From: a virus | Strand: one strand, 5' to 3' | DNA: 31,874 bases | Virus record (IMG/VR): IMGVR_UViG_3300020156_000068 | Location: 1 to 31,874 of that record | In this document: positions 20,153 through 27,211 of the stretch, piece by piece | Numbering within the stretch: the stretch's first letter is position 1 | Layout of the letters: each line of letters starts with the position of its first letter | Translations under genes and position numbers: made by a program | The notes under the pieces: model-generated | Told to the model about the DNA's origin: nothing | Database searches by the model: none | Seen by the model: the letters and a program-made list of their open reading frames with translations, nothing else

Positions 20153-21244
20153 TTAGCCACTAGTGGACAAAAGGGACTGTAGATGATTTTCGTACTTTTG
20201 AACAGCCTGACGTTGTTCTGTGAGATAGGTATGCCTGTTATATACCCCAGTAACGCCTGAAAACGTACCAGAAACGTGATTTAAGAGCTTTTCGACAATA
20301 TGTACGGGTGTGCCTATTCCGGCGTGCTTAGAAGCGAATGTACGGCGCAGATCGTGTAATTGCCACTGAGCATCAAGCGGGTCAAAGTCGAGTTTTGTCT
20401 TACTCCACCCATTCCAGATGTTGTCTCCCCTGCCCTTGAACAAACGATCATCGTCATTCGGTATCTCTGCGATGACGGCTTTCGTGATGTTTGAGTACGG
20501 AAAGGTGTGTTCCCGCCGATTTTTCGTATATTCGGCGGGAATGGTGATTGTGTCTTCTGCTATCCAGCTACGACGGAAGTTCGCCACCTCCGATCTGCGC
20601 TGTCCGGTAAGGATGCAAAGAAGCACGATGTTACCAAACGGATGCCCATAGCCTTGGGCCTTTTTATAGATGGTGGTCAGCTCTTGGTCTGTTAAGACAC
20701 GTTCTCTCTGCGATATCCGGCCGATGCCACGAATACCGGCAATCGGGTTGGCTTGGATTTTGCCGTTGGTGACACACCAATTGAGAAAGACGTTGAACGC
20801 TGTTGAAGCGTGTGACTGTTCGCCTGGAGTGGCCGATAGGCCAGATAATTTCGTGAGAAGTGAATGGCGGGTGATAGCCGCCAGTCGCCCTTTTGGAAAA
20901 TGCCGATCTAGCAGGCGCTCGTAATCTGCTTTGGTGCGAGGGCTGGTCTTAGTTTCACAATGCGTCAGAAAGTCTTTGATAGCGTCAGCAGCGATGATCT
21001 TGCCGCTGATGGGCTTAGGCGCCGCAAGAAACGCGATAGCGTCTGTGCGGGCGTCTTTGAGTGATTTTTCGGGGTATCTGCCTAGTTTCTTGAGTTGGCG
21101 CTTTTCGCCAAACATCACGACAAAGGACTTGGAACCGCCTTGCGATACGCGAACACCTAGCCCGCGTACCACGTCGTCAAAATAGGTCTTCTGACCCGTG
21201 GCCGGTGGTTTAATCCGGTCGATTGCAAGCTCAGTTAGTCTCAT
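20153..21244 (-). CDS. int: P4-type tyrosine integrase
   Basis: GGAG nine bases before ATG 21244 supports this start (363 residues) rather than one 13 codons upstream. The N-terminal DUF4102-type domain (TELAIDRIKPPATGQKTYFD, VVRGLGVRVSQGGSKSFVVM) is followed by a SAM-like core-binding domain and the catalytic domain. The catalytic domain has Arg in LTGQRRSEVANFR, H-x-L-R-R-T in LHDLRRTFA, HIVEKLLNH, and the nucleophile in VYNRHTY. The family integrates at the 3' end of tRNA genes, and a tRNA-Gln 3' half lies 127 bases upstream of its start. Confidence 0.92.
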   Translation of the reverse strand: MRLTELAIDRIKPPATGQKTYFDDVVRGLGVRVSQGGSKSFVVMFGEKRQLKKLGRYPEKSLKDARTDAIAFLAAPKPISGKIIAADAIKDFLTHCETKTSPRTKADYERLLDRHFPKGRLAAITRHSLLTKLSGLSATPGEQSHASTAFNVFLNWCVTNGKIQANPIAGIRGIGRISQRERVLTDQELTTIYKKAQGYGHPFGNIVLLCILTGQRRSEVANFRRSWIAEDTITIPAEYTKNRREHTFPYSNITKAVIAEIPNDDDRLFKGRGDNIWNGWSKTKLDFDPLDAQWQLHDLRRTFASKHAGIGTPVHIVEKLLNHVSGTFSGVTGVYNRHTYLTEQRQAVQKYENHLQSLLSTSG

Positions 21245-21300
21245 TTTAGTCTCCGAAACGTGCCGATTTACGGTGATTTTCAATGAACAGGTATGGAGAC

Positions 21301-21309
21301 ATTATAACA
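21301..21309 (-). promoter_or_regulatory. Extended -10 promoter TGTTATAAT for integrase
   Basis: Minus-strand TGTTATAAT predicts a start near 21294, 50 bases before ATG 21244. It lies between attP and the gene, so integration may leave the promoter attached to the gene. Confidence 0.7.
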
Positions 21310-21370
21310 CAGAAAGTGTTGAAAAATATGGGCTTTATGGTTGGTATGGTGTGGTATGAGGAGATTGCGG

Positions 21371-21421
21371 CTACGGACTCTGACTCCGTTAGTCCTGGTT
21401 CGAATCCAGGTTCCCCAGCCA
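21371..21421 (+). other. attP core: 3' half of a tRNA-Gln(CTG) gene
   Basis: The anticodon arm ACGGA-CTCTGAC-TCCGT (anticodon CTG), T-arm CCTGG-TTCGAAT-CCAGG, acceptor TTCCCCA, discriminator G and CCA are perfect. Upstream there is no D-arm and no matching 5' acceptor strand, so this is not a complete tRNA. It lies next to a P4-type integrase, exactly what attP for tRNA-directed integration looks like: the carried half restores the host gene. Confidence 0.85.
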
Positions 21422-21481
21422 AACATTTTCAATGACTTAGCGGACATCTAGCCAGACCTTAGTCGCTGGTTAGTCGCAACA

Positions 21482-21817
21482 TCACCGCTTGTATGTGACA
21501 GGGCCGATGCCTTCAACGTGAGCTGTAACTGTCTCTTTTCGCTCGACGCACTCGCATACGTTACCTCGGTCGTGCCACTTTCCTTTGAGACAGCGCCATT
21601 GACCGTTCTTGCGGCGCATTCGTTCCTCCATCGCTTCGGGAGTAAAAACGCCGAGAATTTCAAACGAGTTTACGAGCTGGCCGTCAATATCCACGAATTT
21701 CGGGAGCTTGTTGGCTTCTAGGGCGTCGGTTAAGGCCTTAGCTCGTTCTTCGGCTACCCACAGTTCCACGTCACCTCTAATCAAAATGCACTTACGTCTG
21801 ATGTCTAGATTTGTCAT
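21482..21817 (-). CDS. Small protein downstream of the initiator
   Basis: This 111-residue protein has an alpha/beta first part (CILIRGDVELWVAEERAKAL, TDALEANKLPKFVDIDGQLV) and a Cys-containing C-terminus (QWRCLKGKWHDRGNVCECVE). Its ATG overlaps the initiator stop by four bases. It sits where a helicase loader (lambda P) would be, but no loader motif is seen, so it is left unnamed. Confidence 0.55.
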   Translation of the reverse strand: MTNLDIRRKCILIRGDVELWVAEERAKALTDALEANKLPKFVDIDGQLVNSFEILGVFTPEAMEERMRRKNGQWRCLKGKWHDRGNVCECVERKETVTAHVEGIGPVTYKR

Positions 21818-22536
21818 ATTTTTACGACAGATGGTGCTGATAATTCCAACCGTTTACGCTGTACCGACCCTTGAAGCTGTACCCACTTATCACGCAATTG
21901 AACGGGAGTGGTGATCGTGGGGAAGTACGGCAAGCGGTTGGTTTGAGTGAGTACCGATATCCGCTTCATCACCTCCTCTAACCCGTACTCCGACAGTAGG
22001 AAGTCACAAGCTGCTCGTTGAGTGGTGTTGTTGTAGTAGGTTTTGTTCTTCGGGTCGATCTCCTCGAACGCCTTGATGATGTCGGCTCCTAATGGGTCAA
22101 ACACCCCCTCCCTGCTAGTTTCTTTTGTAATAGTTTCTTTCTTTCTTTTGTATGTGGTCTTTTGCCCACTACCTTTGGTGGTCTTTTGCCCACTAGCGGG
22201 AGTGGTCTTTTGCCCACTACCTTTTACTAGTGGTCTTTTGCCCACTACCCAGTCCTCCCAGTTCTTGTTGAGTTTATAAATTCCACCATCTTTAATGACG
22301 ATGCGTTTCTCTAAAAGAGATTTGATTGTCTCGACAGCTTGTTTTCTTTCCATAAGCGTTCCGGCTTGGAATTGTGATAGTGATATTCTATCTGCTTTTT
22401 TTTGGAAACCGTACGTCTTGCGAATAATAAAGTGAATAACTCTATATTCGCTACCGTTGATACCAGGATAGCAAAGACGCTCAAGAAGCTCATTTGCTAT
22501 TGCGGTATACCCGTTCTCTTTTTGTGGGGAGGCCAT
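21814..22536 (-). CDS. Lambda O-like replication initiator
   Basis: This 240-residue protein has an N-terminal winged-helix domain of the Phage_rep_O type: NGYTAIANELLERLCYPGIN, VIHFIIRKTYGFQKKADRIS, LSQFQAGTLMERKQAVETIK. The middle is a linker with repeated GQKTT blocks, which are the translated iterons. The C-terminal domain (SYN-type helices EVMKRISVLTQTNRLPYFPT) probably binds the helicase machinery. The 18-bp iterons lie inside its own gene, as in lambda O. Its ribosome binding site is part of a predicted pseudoknot. It should open the origin and recruit host replication proteins. Confidence 0.8.
   Translation of the reverse strand: MASPQKENGYTAIANELLERLCYPGINGSEYRVIHFIIRKTYGFQKKADRISLSQFQAGTLMERKQAVETIKSLLEKRIVIKDGGIYKLNKNWEDWVVGKRPLVKGSGQKTTPASGQKTTKGSGQKTTYKRKKETITKETSREGVFDPLGADIIKAFEEIDPKNKTYYNNTTQRAACDFLLSEYGLEEVMKRISVLTQTNRLPYFPTITTPVQLRDKWVQLQGSVQRKRLELSAPSVVKI
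22115..22247. repeat. Phage replication origin: four iterons plus AT-rich tract
   Basis: Four perfect copies of the 18-mer GTGGTCTTTTGCCCACTA start at 22154, 22178, 22202 and 22230 (spacing 24, 24 and 28 bp). Each has dyad symmetry (GTGG/CCAC). A pyrimidine- and T-rich, AT-rich tract (about 22115-22153) lies immediately at one side. Lambda also has four 18-bp dyad iterons inside the O gene next to an AT-rich unwinding element, so this is very likely the origin. Confidence 0.85.
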
Positions 22537-22540
22537 AGAA

Positions 22541-22633
22541 AAACTCCACTCTGACCGGAGCTTGACATATTGCTACATCAAGCCACCGTCACAATGGAGT
22601 TTCCGAAGTTTGCGCCTGGTGTTTTTCCGGTCA
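22541..22633 (-). promoter_or_regulatory. Pseudoknotted leader covering the initiator RBS
   Basis: On the minus strand, segments run x (22633-22626, TGACCGGA), y (22602-22595, AAACTCCA), x' (22559-22552, TCCGGTCA), y' (22548-22541, TGGAGTTT). x pairs x' and y pairs y', both perfectly over 8 bp, in crossing order. An inner hairpin GGCTTGA/TCAAGC-type arm (22560-22565 with 22578-22583) lies between. y' contains GGAG, seven bases before ATG 22536, so folding would hide the ribosome binding site. Confidence 0.65.
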
Positions 22634-22651
22634 CTCCGAGGGAGTAATTTA

Positions 22652-22660
22652 AAGATAGCA
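22652..22660 (-). promoter_or_regulatory. Extended -10 promoter TGCTATCTT
   Basis: Minus-strand TGCTATCTT predicts a start near 22645, ahead of the ACTCC/GGAGT hairpin and the pseudoknot, giving the initiator its own transcript in addition to readthrough from the early operon. Confidence 0.5.
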
Positions 22661-22706
22661 TACCGATGAAGCGAGAATGAACACAACAGGCAGATGTTGG
22701 GGATAA

Positions 22707-23234
22707 CTAGAACGTCCCTGTTTCCTGGCCTTGGTAGATGTCTTCGGGGTACTCCATATTCTTGGCCTTGTCGATTGCTTTAATCAGATCGTTGCCTTTG
22801 TCTGGGTCTGATGGAAAGGGAACGTGTAGCTCAAACTCTTGGCTGATGAACTTGTTAAGTCCTTCATACACTTTATCCACCTCGAACTTTGTAAGCTCGG
22901 TGGTGCTTTCCTTGCCCAGTGCGGCGATCTGGTAGGGTCGCCACAAGACTTCTTTCAGAACCGTCTTGTTCGGCCTGATCTCGGCCCGTTTGATACGCTC
23001 AACAATGTTCTGGACAGTGTGGCCGTTCTTATCCAGCTCGTCGGCCAAAAGCTCCAGCCATTTGTGGATAGCGGCGTTTTGGCTCGGTGTACGATTGCCC
23101 TTCAAAGGCTCTGTGATCGCTTCTGGCGTGTCTACAGGAGGATGGCTGGCTAAGTACGCTTTTAGGTTCCTAGAAGCAAACCACGGCTCTTTGAGAGCGA
23201 TTTGGTCTAGAGTGTGATATTCCTCGGTGGTCAT
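22707..23234 (-). CDS. Conserved phage protein of the replication/recombination region
   Basis: This 175-residue protein has the recognisable pattern TPSQNAAIHKWLELLADELD, VLKEVLWRPYQIAALGKEST then TELTKFEVDKVYEGLNKF, ending in HVPFPS. This WRP...STT.L...E.D.VYE layout recurs in phage early regions next to recombination genes; I cannot name a proven activity. NinB-like proteins are one comparison. Its start overlaps the upstream 81-residue gene by four bases. Confidence 0.6.
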   Translation of the reverse strand: MTTEEYHTLDQIALKEPWFASRNLKAYLASHPPVDTPEAITEPLKGNRTPSQNAAIHKWLELLADELDKNGHTVQNIVERIKRAEIRPNKTVLKEVLWRPYQIAALGKESTTELTKFEVDKVYEGLNKFISQEFELHVPFPSDPDKGNDLIKAIDKAKNMEYPEDIYQGQETGTF

Positions 23235-23476
23235 ACCTCATTGTTAGGTAAACCTAGCGACTGCCTAATACGTGAAAACGTAGTAGGTGAAAATGGCATC
23301 TGTTCGTACTTCTTCAACACCTCCCTAGCTTGTTTCTTAGAAATATAATCACCAACTGGGATAATTTCGTTGTGTGAGGGAGTAAAGAAGCCAACTAAAC
23401 TGGGGTCGTATACAGTCTGCCTACCCTCTTTATCGGGGGCTGTGAAGTGTATGGTTTTGCCTCTGATTGGCTTCAT
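23231..23476 (-). CDS. 81-residue protein, unknown
   Basis: MKPIRGKTIHFTAPDKEGRQ opens a beta-rich half, and YISKKQAREVLKKYEQMPFS opens a helical half that could bind DNA. It overlaps both neighbours by the ATGA arrangement, which supports it as a gene. Function not recognised. Confidence 0.55.
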   Translation of the reverse strand: MKPIRGKTIHFTAPDKEGRQTVYDPSLVGFFTPSHNEIIPVGDYISKKQAREVLKKYEQMPFSPTTFSRIRQSLGLPNNEV

Positions 23477-23853
23477 AATGATTTTTGATTACCATCCTCC
23501 TTAGTGGTGAGGGGAGGGGTGCAGGTGCAAGCACAGTTACATCTAGGACTGGCATCGAATGTTTTTAAGTAACAGAGATGGCTCGGCTCAACGTGGCACT
23601 CGGCGTTTCCGTGAATAGGACATACGGTAATGTCAGCACCTTTGGTAAGGGCGTCAATTAAAGTCTGCACCATTCCTTTTGATTTAGGCGAGCCTGTTAA
23701 ATCAATATATGCCATTCCCATAGCGGTACTTACTCCGTCAAGGTAGGCTTTTTGTTCTGCACTTCCGTCAACGTACTGGTTGGGAGTTGCGTAGTGATGA
23801 ACCTTCTCCGATAGCTCTTGGGCGAACTTCTCTACTAGTGGGTCTGGTTTCAT
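23473..23853 (-). CDS. Cys/His-rich small protein
   Basis: ATG 23853 (MKPDPLVEKFAQELSEKVHH) is chosen because the upstream 52-codon gene stops just before it; a start 8 codons earlier would overlap that gene. The first 80 residues are helical. The end holds CPIHGNAECH and CNCACTCT, a dense metal-binding set. It resembles the first half of the 138-residue gene two genes upstream (which also has CPIH). Confidence 0.55.
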   Translation of the reverse strand: MKPDPLVEKFAQELSEKVHHYATPNQYVDGSAEQKAYLDGVSTAMGMAYIDLTGSPKSKGMVQTLIDALTKGADITVCPIHGNAECHVEPSHLCYLKTFDASPRCNCACTCTPPLTTKEDGNQKSL

Positions 23854-23857
23854 AGAT

Positions 23858-24016
23858 TCATTTATATTTAGGTACATCTATTAACTCCCCTAATATCATC
23901 GCGAGCAAGCCTGCTTCCATACCGAAACCTTGATGAAAAAGAGAAAGTACGAAGTAGACCGCGCCAAAGCCAGTGAAGAATAACGACAGTGTGGTTAGTA
24001 TTTTAGATTTTTTCAT
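23858..24016 (-). CDS. 52-residue membrane protein
   Basis: The product is MKKSKILTTLSLFFTGFGAV then YFVLSLFHQGFGMEAGLLAM then ILGELIDVPKYK: two hydrophobic segments after a basic start. ATG overlaps the upstream stop (ATGA). A small two-span protein in an early operon might affect the host membrane or superinfection, which is speculation. Confidence 0.55.
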   Translation of the reverse strand: MKKSKILTTLSLFFTGFGAVYFVLSLFHQGFGMEAGLLAMILGELIDVPKYK

Positions 24017-24429
24017 ACCTCAGGTTGGTTATTAAGGGCTTGTAAGAGTGGTACAAGGACTACATTGACTTCTGCCGCCTGAGCGCACTCTTTGCATTCA
24101 ACAGGGTCTAAATCATCGTGAATAGGACACTGCCAGAAACTTTCCTTTACTAATTGCCGAATCTCGCTTCTAACAGCACGCTCACGTTGGTCTAGGGCTT
24201 CGTGAACTATTTTCAATACATCAATAGCTCCTAGTTCTTGATTGTAGAGTTCCGCAAAACCTAGCTCTGTTAACCTATCTATGGCTGCATCTATGTCGTG
24301 GCTTTCTTCTATCTCCCCCACGCTCTTTTGATGGCAGGGACAGTTGGAGTTATCGCAACGATACGAGTCCGAGTTCTTAATCGGGTCGTGGCACGCTTTG
24401 CAACACTGGGTCTTTGTAGGTGTGGTCAT
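24013..24429 (-). CDS. Multi-zinc-motif protein
   Basis: This 138-residue protein begins QCCKACHDPIKNSDSYRCDN then SNCPCH (first cluster) and ends near FWQCPIHDDLDPVECKECAQ (second cluster), with a helical middle. The CPIH motif is shared with the downstream Cys-rich gene. Probably zinc-binding; substrate unknown. Overlaps both neighbours. Confidence 0.55.
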   Translation of the reverse strand: MTTPTKTQCCKACHDPIKNSDSYRCDNSNCPCHQKSVGEIEESHDIDAAIDRLTELGFAELYNQELGAIDVLKIVHEALDQRERAVRSEIRQLVKESFWQCPIHDDLDPVECKECAQAAEVNVVLVPLLQALNNQPEV

Positions 24430-24554
24430 AGGGTGATTTCGTTAAACTGATGCTGAATTGCCTTCACGTCTTCTCCTGTCAGTCCTTGAAATAGACGTGC
24501 ATTTGCTAGTTCACCGTCAATTTTAAGTTCAATCTCTACCTGATGTTTTTTCAT
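24426..24554 (-). CDS. 42-residue small protein
   Basis: MKKHQVEIELKIDGELANAR then LFQGLTGEDVKAIQHQFNEI and TL. A short beta strand then two helices. It overlaps the upstream stop and the downstream start by four bases each, which supports it. Function unknown. Confidence 0.5.
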   Translation of the reverse strand: MKKHQVEIELKIDGELANARLFQGLTGEDVKAIQHQFNEITL

Positions 24555-24787
24555 TTCATTTTCTTCTTAGGTTGTAGGGGGAGGGAGTAGATAATTTCGC
24601 ACTCAACGACTTTTAAACGGTCAGCTCCAGTTTCTACATAGTCCGATACTTTTTGAGCACCTTCCTTGGTCGTGTAGACGCTTGGTTGAAAAACGTTATG
24701 CGCGTGGTTAAAGGCTGGAGGTATATAACCATCGCTTTGTATTAAAGCCCAAGCCTTCACCGTCTTCTTTAGTGGTTTAGTAGACAT
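24551..24787 (-). CDS. 78-residue small protein
   Basis: MSTKPLKKTVKAWALIQSDG and YTTKEGAQKVSDYVETGADR, with a lysine-rich C-terminus (PLQPKKKMK). A possible small alpha/beta fold. Coupled to the following gene by overlap. Not recognised. Confidence 0.5.
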   Translation of the reverse strand: MSTKPLKKTVKAWALIQSDGYIPPAFNHAHNVFQPSVYTTKEGAQKVSDYVETGADRLKVVECEIIYSLPLQPKKKMK

Positions 24788-24794
24788 AGGGTGG

Positions 24795-25178
24795 TTATTT
24801 AATTAGCTCTGGGTTCTCGTAGATGTTGCCGATGATTTCAAACTTAAAGAGGTATTCTGGGTTGTTGGCATAGAGGCTATCTTCTCGGTAAAAGCAGAAA
24901 GCACCTTCTCTAAAACCGACCTCGTAGGTTGAAGGCGACCATGCTTCACTTTTCACAATGTCCCCCTCATAAATCTCCTTGCCGTTCTTGTCTTTGAGGC
25001 CAGTGAATTGCATAAGGTGGATAGTTCGCCCAATTGCTGTTCCGTCTGTCCAAACCTCGCTTGGACTGTCTACAAGCTTACTGAAATATAGGTGTCCATT
25101 TCCCTCTATGTATGGCGATGGGAAAAACGCCATTGTTCTCGTCTCATCGTCCCACGCTCTAAATTTAATTTCTCTCAT
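24795..25178 (-). CDS. YopX-family protein
   Basis: This 127-residue protein has the N-terminal MREIKFRAWDDETRTM and the central LMQFTGLKDKNGKEIYEGDI then VKSE, followed by EYLFKFEIIGNIYENPELI. These are the defining YopX motifs. The family is very common in phage early regions; members are beta-rich and no activity is firmly established. A second full-length copy lies at 25778 and a tiny N-terminal echo at 17829. Confidence 0.85.
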   Translation of the reverse strand: MREIKFRAWDDETRTMAFFPSPYIEGNGHLYFSKLVDSPSEVWTDGTAIGRTIHLMQFTGLKDKNGKEIYEGDIVKSEAWSPSTYEVGFREGAFCFYREDSLYANNPEYLFKFEIIGNIYENPELIK

Positions 25179-25221
25179 ACTAATTACTTTTATCTAGGGT
25201 TACGTCTGAGGGGGTGTTAAC

Positions 25222-25410
25222 TTATAACTTCTCCAACAGCTTCGGGTAGTTCTGTTTAAACCAGTCCTCTTTCCACATCAGGGCAAAGCGTCTGCGGTAA
25301 AGAGCTACGATGTCTTCTGCTCGATTTGCTCGTTCTGTCTGCTGATCTAGGTCGTTTAAGAGCCGTAGATTGCTAGTGTCGTTACGACGGATAAGGATTG
25401 GATTGGTCAT
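25222..25410 (-). CDS. 62-residue helical protein
   Basis: MTNPILIRRNDTSNLRLLND followed by a coiled helix (LDQQTERANRAEDIVALYRR). Its ATG overlaps the RusA stop (ATGA). Unknown function; it may be a small partner of the resolvase, a guess from position. Confidence 0.5.
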   Translation of the reverse strand: MTNPILIRRNDTSNLRLLNDLDQQTERANRAEDIVALYRRRFALMWKEDWFKQNYPKLLEKL

Positions 25411-25757
25411 ACAATGGTAATTTCTATGCGTGGGTGCTGTTTGTCGTACTCCTTGCGAACAGTCGCTTCTACGATCTGCGCGTCATCTTCCCAAACAATG
25501 CCGGTGAGAGCGTCCATTGAGAGCTTGTGGTAGTTATCCCAATCGGCTTTGCGCTTGGTGCCGAAATAAAGGACTACCGAGATTGAGATAGGGCCGGTGA
25601 TAGGCTTGCCGTGATGTTGGCTCTTTGCTTGCCTCTGGTAGCTCTCTTTGAGGGCTTTTCCATCGGCGGTCATATAACCGCTGGGTCTGCCGAATTTGCA
25701 GTGGTAGTGATAGATGTGGCTGGTGCTTTTTGGCTCTCCCAATAGGGTAATTTTCAT
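25407..25757 (-). CDS. rusA: RusA-like Holliday junction resolvase
   Basis: This 116-residue protein is of the usual RusA length. It shows the opening G-x-P-x-S strand (LLGEPKSTSHIYHYHCKFGR) and the catalytic acidic set in KADWDNYHKLSMDALTGIVW then EDDAQIVEATVRKEYD: D in WDN, D in MDAL, and DD. It cuts Holliday junctions and would act with the exonuclease and annealing protein of this operon. Confidence 0.85.
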   Translation of the reverse strand: MKITLLGEPKSTSHIYHYHCKFGRPSGYMTADGKALKESYQRQAKSQHHGKPITGPISISVVLYFGTKRKADWDNYHKLSMDALTGIVWEDDAQIVEATVRKEYDKQHPRIEITIV

Positions 25758-25777
25758 TACCCAATTGTAACGTTGTG

Positions 25778-26140
25778 CTACTGATTAGGGGTGTTGATAA
25801 GTTCGGGGTTGGAGTAGATGTTGCCGATGATTTCAACCTGGTACTTGGTCATTAGATGGCTCAGCGTTCGGATGGTGTTGATGTGGTTTGTCTTGAACGA
25901 CGCATCCTTCCAATAAACGACAGTGGTTCCTTGTCGTGTCTTCAACAAGTCCCCCTCATAAATCTCCTTCCCGTTCTTGTCGTGGAGGCCGGTGAATTGC
26001 ATGAGTGCATAGTCCTCGGGATGCTCAACCACGTCTGCGAAACAGCCATCGGGGTCGATTTCATCAGGGCGAATTAGATGAACATCGTAGTCCATCACAT
26101 TATGTCCTTTGTCCCACGCTCTAAATTTGATTGATCTCAT
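25778..26140 (-). CDS. YopX-family protein (second copy)
   Basis: MRSIKFRAWDKGHNVMDYDV opens this 120-residue protein; LMQFTGLHDKNGKEIYEGDL and YQVEIIGNIYSNPELI follow. It is clearly paralogous to 24795-25178, especially at LMQFTGL..KNGKEIYEGD. The two flank rusA. Confidence 0.85.
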   Translation of the reverse strand: MRSIKFRAWDKGHNVMDYDVHLIRPDEIDPDGCFADVVEHPEDYALMQFTGLHDKNGKEIYEGDLLKTRQGTTVVYWKDASFKTNHINTIRTLSHLMTKYQVEIIGNIYSNPELINTPNQ

Positions 26141-26349
26141 ACGCTGATAGTTTTGCTTATAAGCCGGTACTCAAAGTCCCTTCCGTACTCCGTCTTTACA
26201 CTGTGGCCTTCTATTTGGAAGCCAGCACGTTTGAGGTCGTTAATCCTCGCTGCGGCTCGACTGATGTAGCGTTCTAGGCATTGGTTTCGCGTAACTACTC
26301 CATGCTTTAGGAGCTGATCGCGTATCCAGTTGGTTTGAGTGGTTTTCAT
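26137..26349 (-). CDS. Small winged-helix protein
   Basis: Started at ATG 26349 (MKTTQTNWIRDQLLKHGVVT), the 70-residue product continues RNQCLERYISRAAARINDLK and RAGFQIEGHS...YEYRLI. This is a common phage helix-turn-helix type (helix, recognition helix, wing ending in YRL). It overlaps the downstream YopX gene by four bases. Likely DNA binding. Confidence 0.65.
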   Translation of the reverse strand: MKTTQTNWIRDQLLKHGVVTRNQCLERYISRAAARINDLKRAGFQIEGHSVKTEYGRDFEYRLISKTISV

Positions 26350-26350
26350 A

Positions 26351-26590
26351 CTACCAAGGTACGTCAGCTGGATTAATTTCACTGTCCCGTTGCGGCAAGG
26401 CGTTTTCGGCTTGCTCCTTTGGCACTGATCGCAGAATACGCCAGTCGGGATGTTTTGCGTCTTTCTTGTGCTGGTTAGTAAAACAGACGATCTCTGTGAC
26501 GGTATCACCGATCTTGATATTGCCAGTCATATACGTGCCTTTTGAACCGTTCTTAATCCACAGTGCGCCTAGTTCTCGGTCTTTCTCCAT
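26351..26590 (-). CDS. DUF736-like small DNA-metabolism protein
   Basis: This 79-residue protein reads MEKDRELGALWIKNGSKGTY, MTGNIKIGDTVTEIVCFTNQ, then KKDAKHPDWRILRS. The G-A-L-W, Y-M-T-G and P-D-W-R-I motifs fit the DUF736-type small phage and plasmid family, often encoded near recombination genes and suggested to bind DNA. It follows the YqaJ exonuclease gene. Confidence 0.65.
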   Translation of the reverse strand: MEKDRELGALWIKNGSKGTYMTGNIKIGDTVTEIVCFTNQHKKDAKHPDWRILRSVPKEQAENALPQRDSEINPADVPW

Positions 26591-26591
26591 A

Positions 26592-27209
26592 TTAGAAAAT
26601 GTATTTAGATGTTAATTCTTCCCATTTGGTTCTGAACGTCAGCAACTTACCTTCTGCCACTGCCAATTCGTCGGCAAGTTCTTCGCGGGTCACTCGAACG
26701 ATGAATAGCTGTAACTCTGGTAGCGATATACGCGGGTCGTAACTGACGAAATCAAGCCACTCAACGGTATCGCATACAAGGAAATATTGAAGCACCTGAG
26801 CGCGGTATTCGGTCGGAACTTTACCCTCGATGAGATATTTGATGTGCGTGTTGGTGTCGGGGCATTTGATTTCAACAGCGCCCCTGTAATGCTTTTTCAC
26901 TTCCACCAAGGCATCCGGTGAAACGCCTAACCAATCATAGGTTTCGTGAAGAACAAACCCCACTTGATCGGCACTGTTGCCGGTGGTCAGCTCGTACAAA
27001 GCAAGGGCATCGCTTTCTAACTCGCTCCCGCGCTCCATCGCTTCGTTTGCTGAACGCTCCTTTGCTGGTGCAAGTTGCTCGGCAATCAGCTCGTAAAGCA
27101 AGGTCTTTGGAGCTTTCCCAAGAACCTGCTTTAAGCGAGTGCCGGTGATGACGGCGTTGCGAACCTCTAGCCATTCGTCTGTACCCTGCTCGATGTCCAG
27201 TATTCGCAT
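26592..27209 (-). CDS. YqaJ/lambda-exonuclease-type recombinase nuclease
   Basis: This 205-residue protein has RNAVITGTRLKQVLG at the N-terminus, the metal-binding Asp in WLGVSPDALVEVK (about residue 98), and E-x-K in GAVEIKCPDTNTH (about 113-115), followed by QVLQYFLVC. It is of standard length and would resect DNA ends 5' to 3', feeding the annealing protein encoded just upstream. Confidence 0.9.
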   Translation of the reverse strand: MRILDIEQGTDEWLEVRNAVITGTRLKQVLGKAPKTLLYELIAEQLAPAKERSANEAMERGSELESDALALYELTTGNSADQVGFVLHETYDWLGVSPDALVEVKKHYRGAVEIKCPDTNTHIKYLIEGKVPTEYRAQVLQYFLVCDTVEWLDFVSYDPRISLPELQLFIVRVTREELADELAVAEGKLLTFRTKWEELTSKYIF

Positions 27210-27211
27210 AA

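Noticed and set aside
21350-21421. A complete tRNA-Gln gene
   Set aside because: The 3' half is perfect, but there is no D-arm and only an interrupted 5' acceptor match (TGAGGAG), so it is an attachment-site fragment.
26137-26508. 123-codon version of the winged-helix gene
   Set aside because: Its first half overlaps the DUF736-like gene in another frame; the protein-like part begins at ATG 26349.
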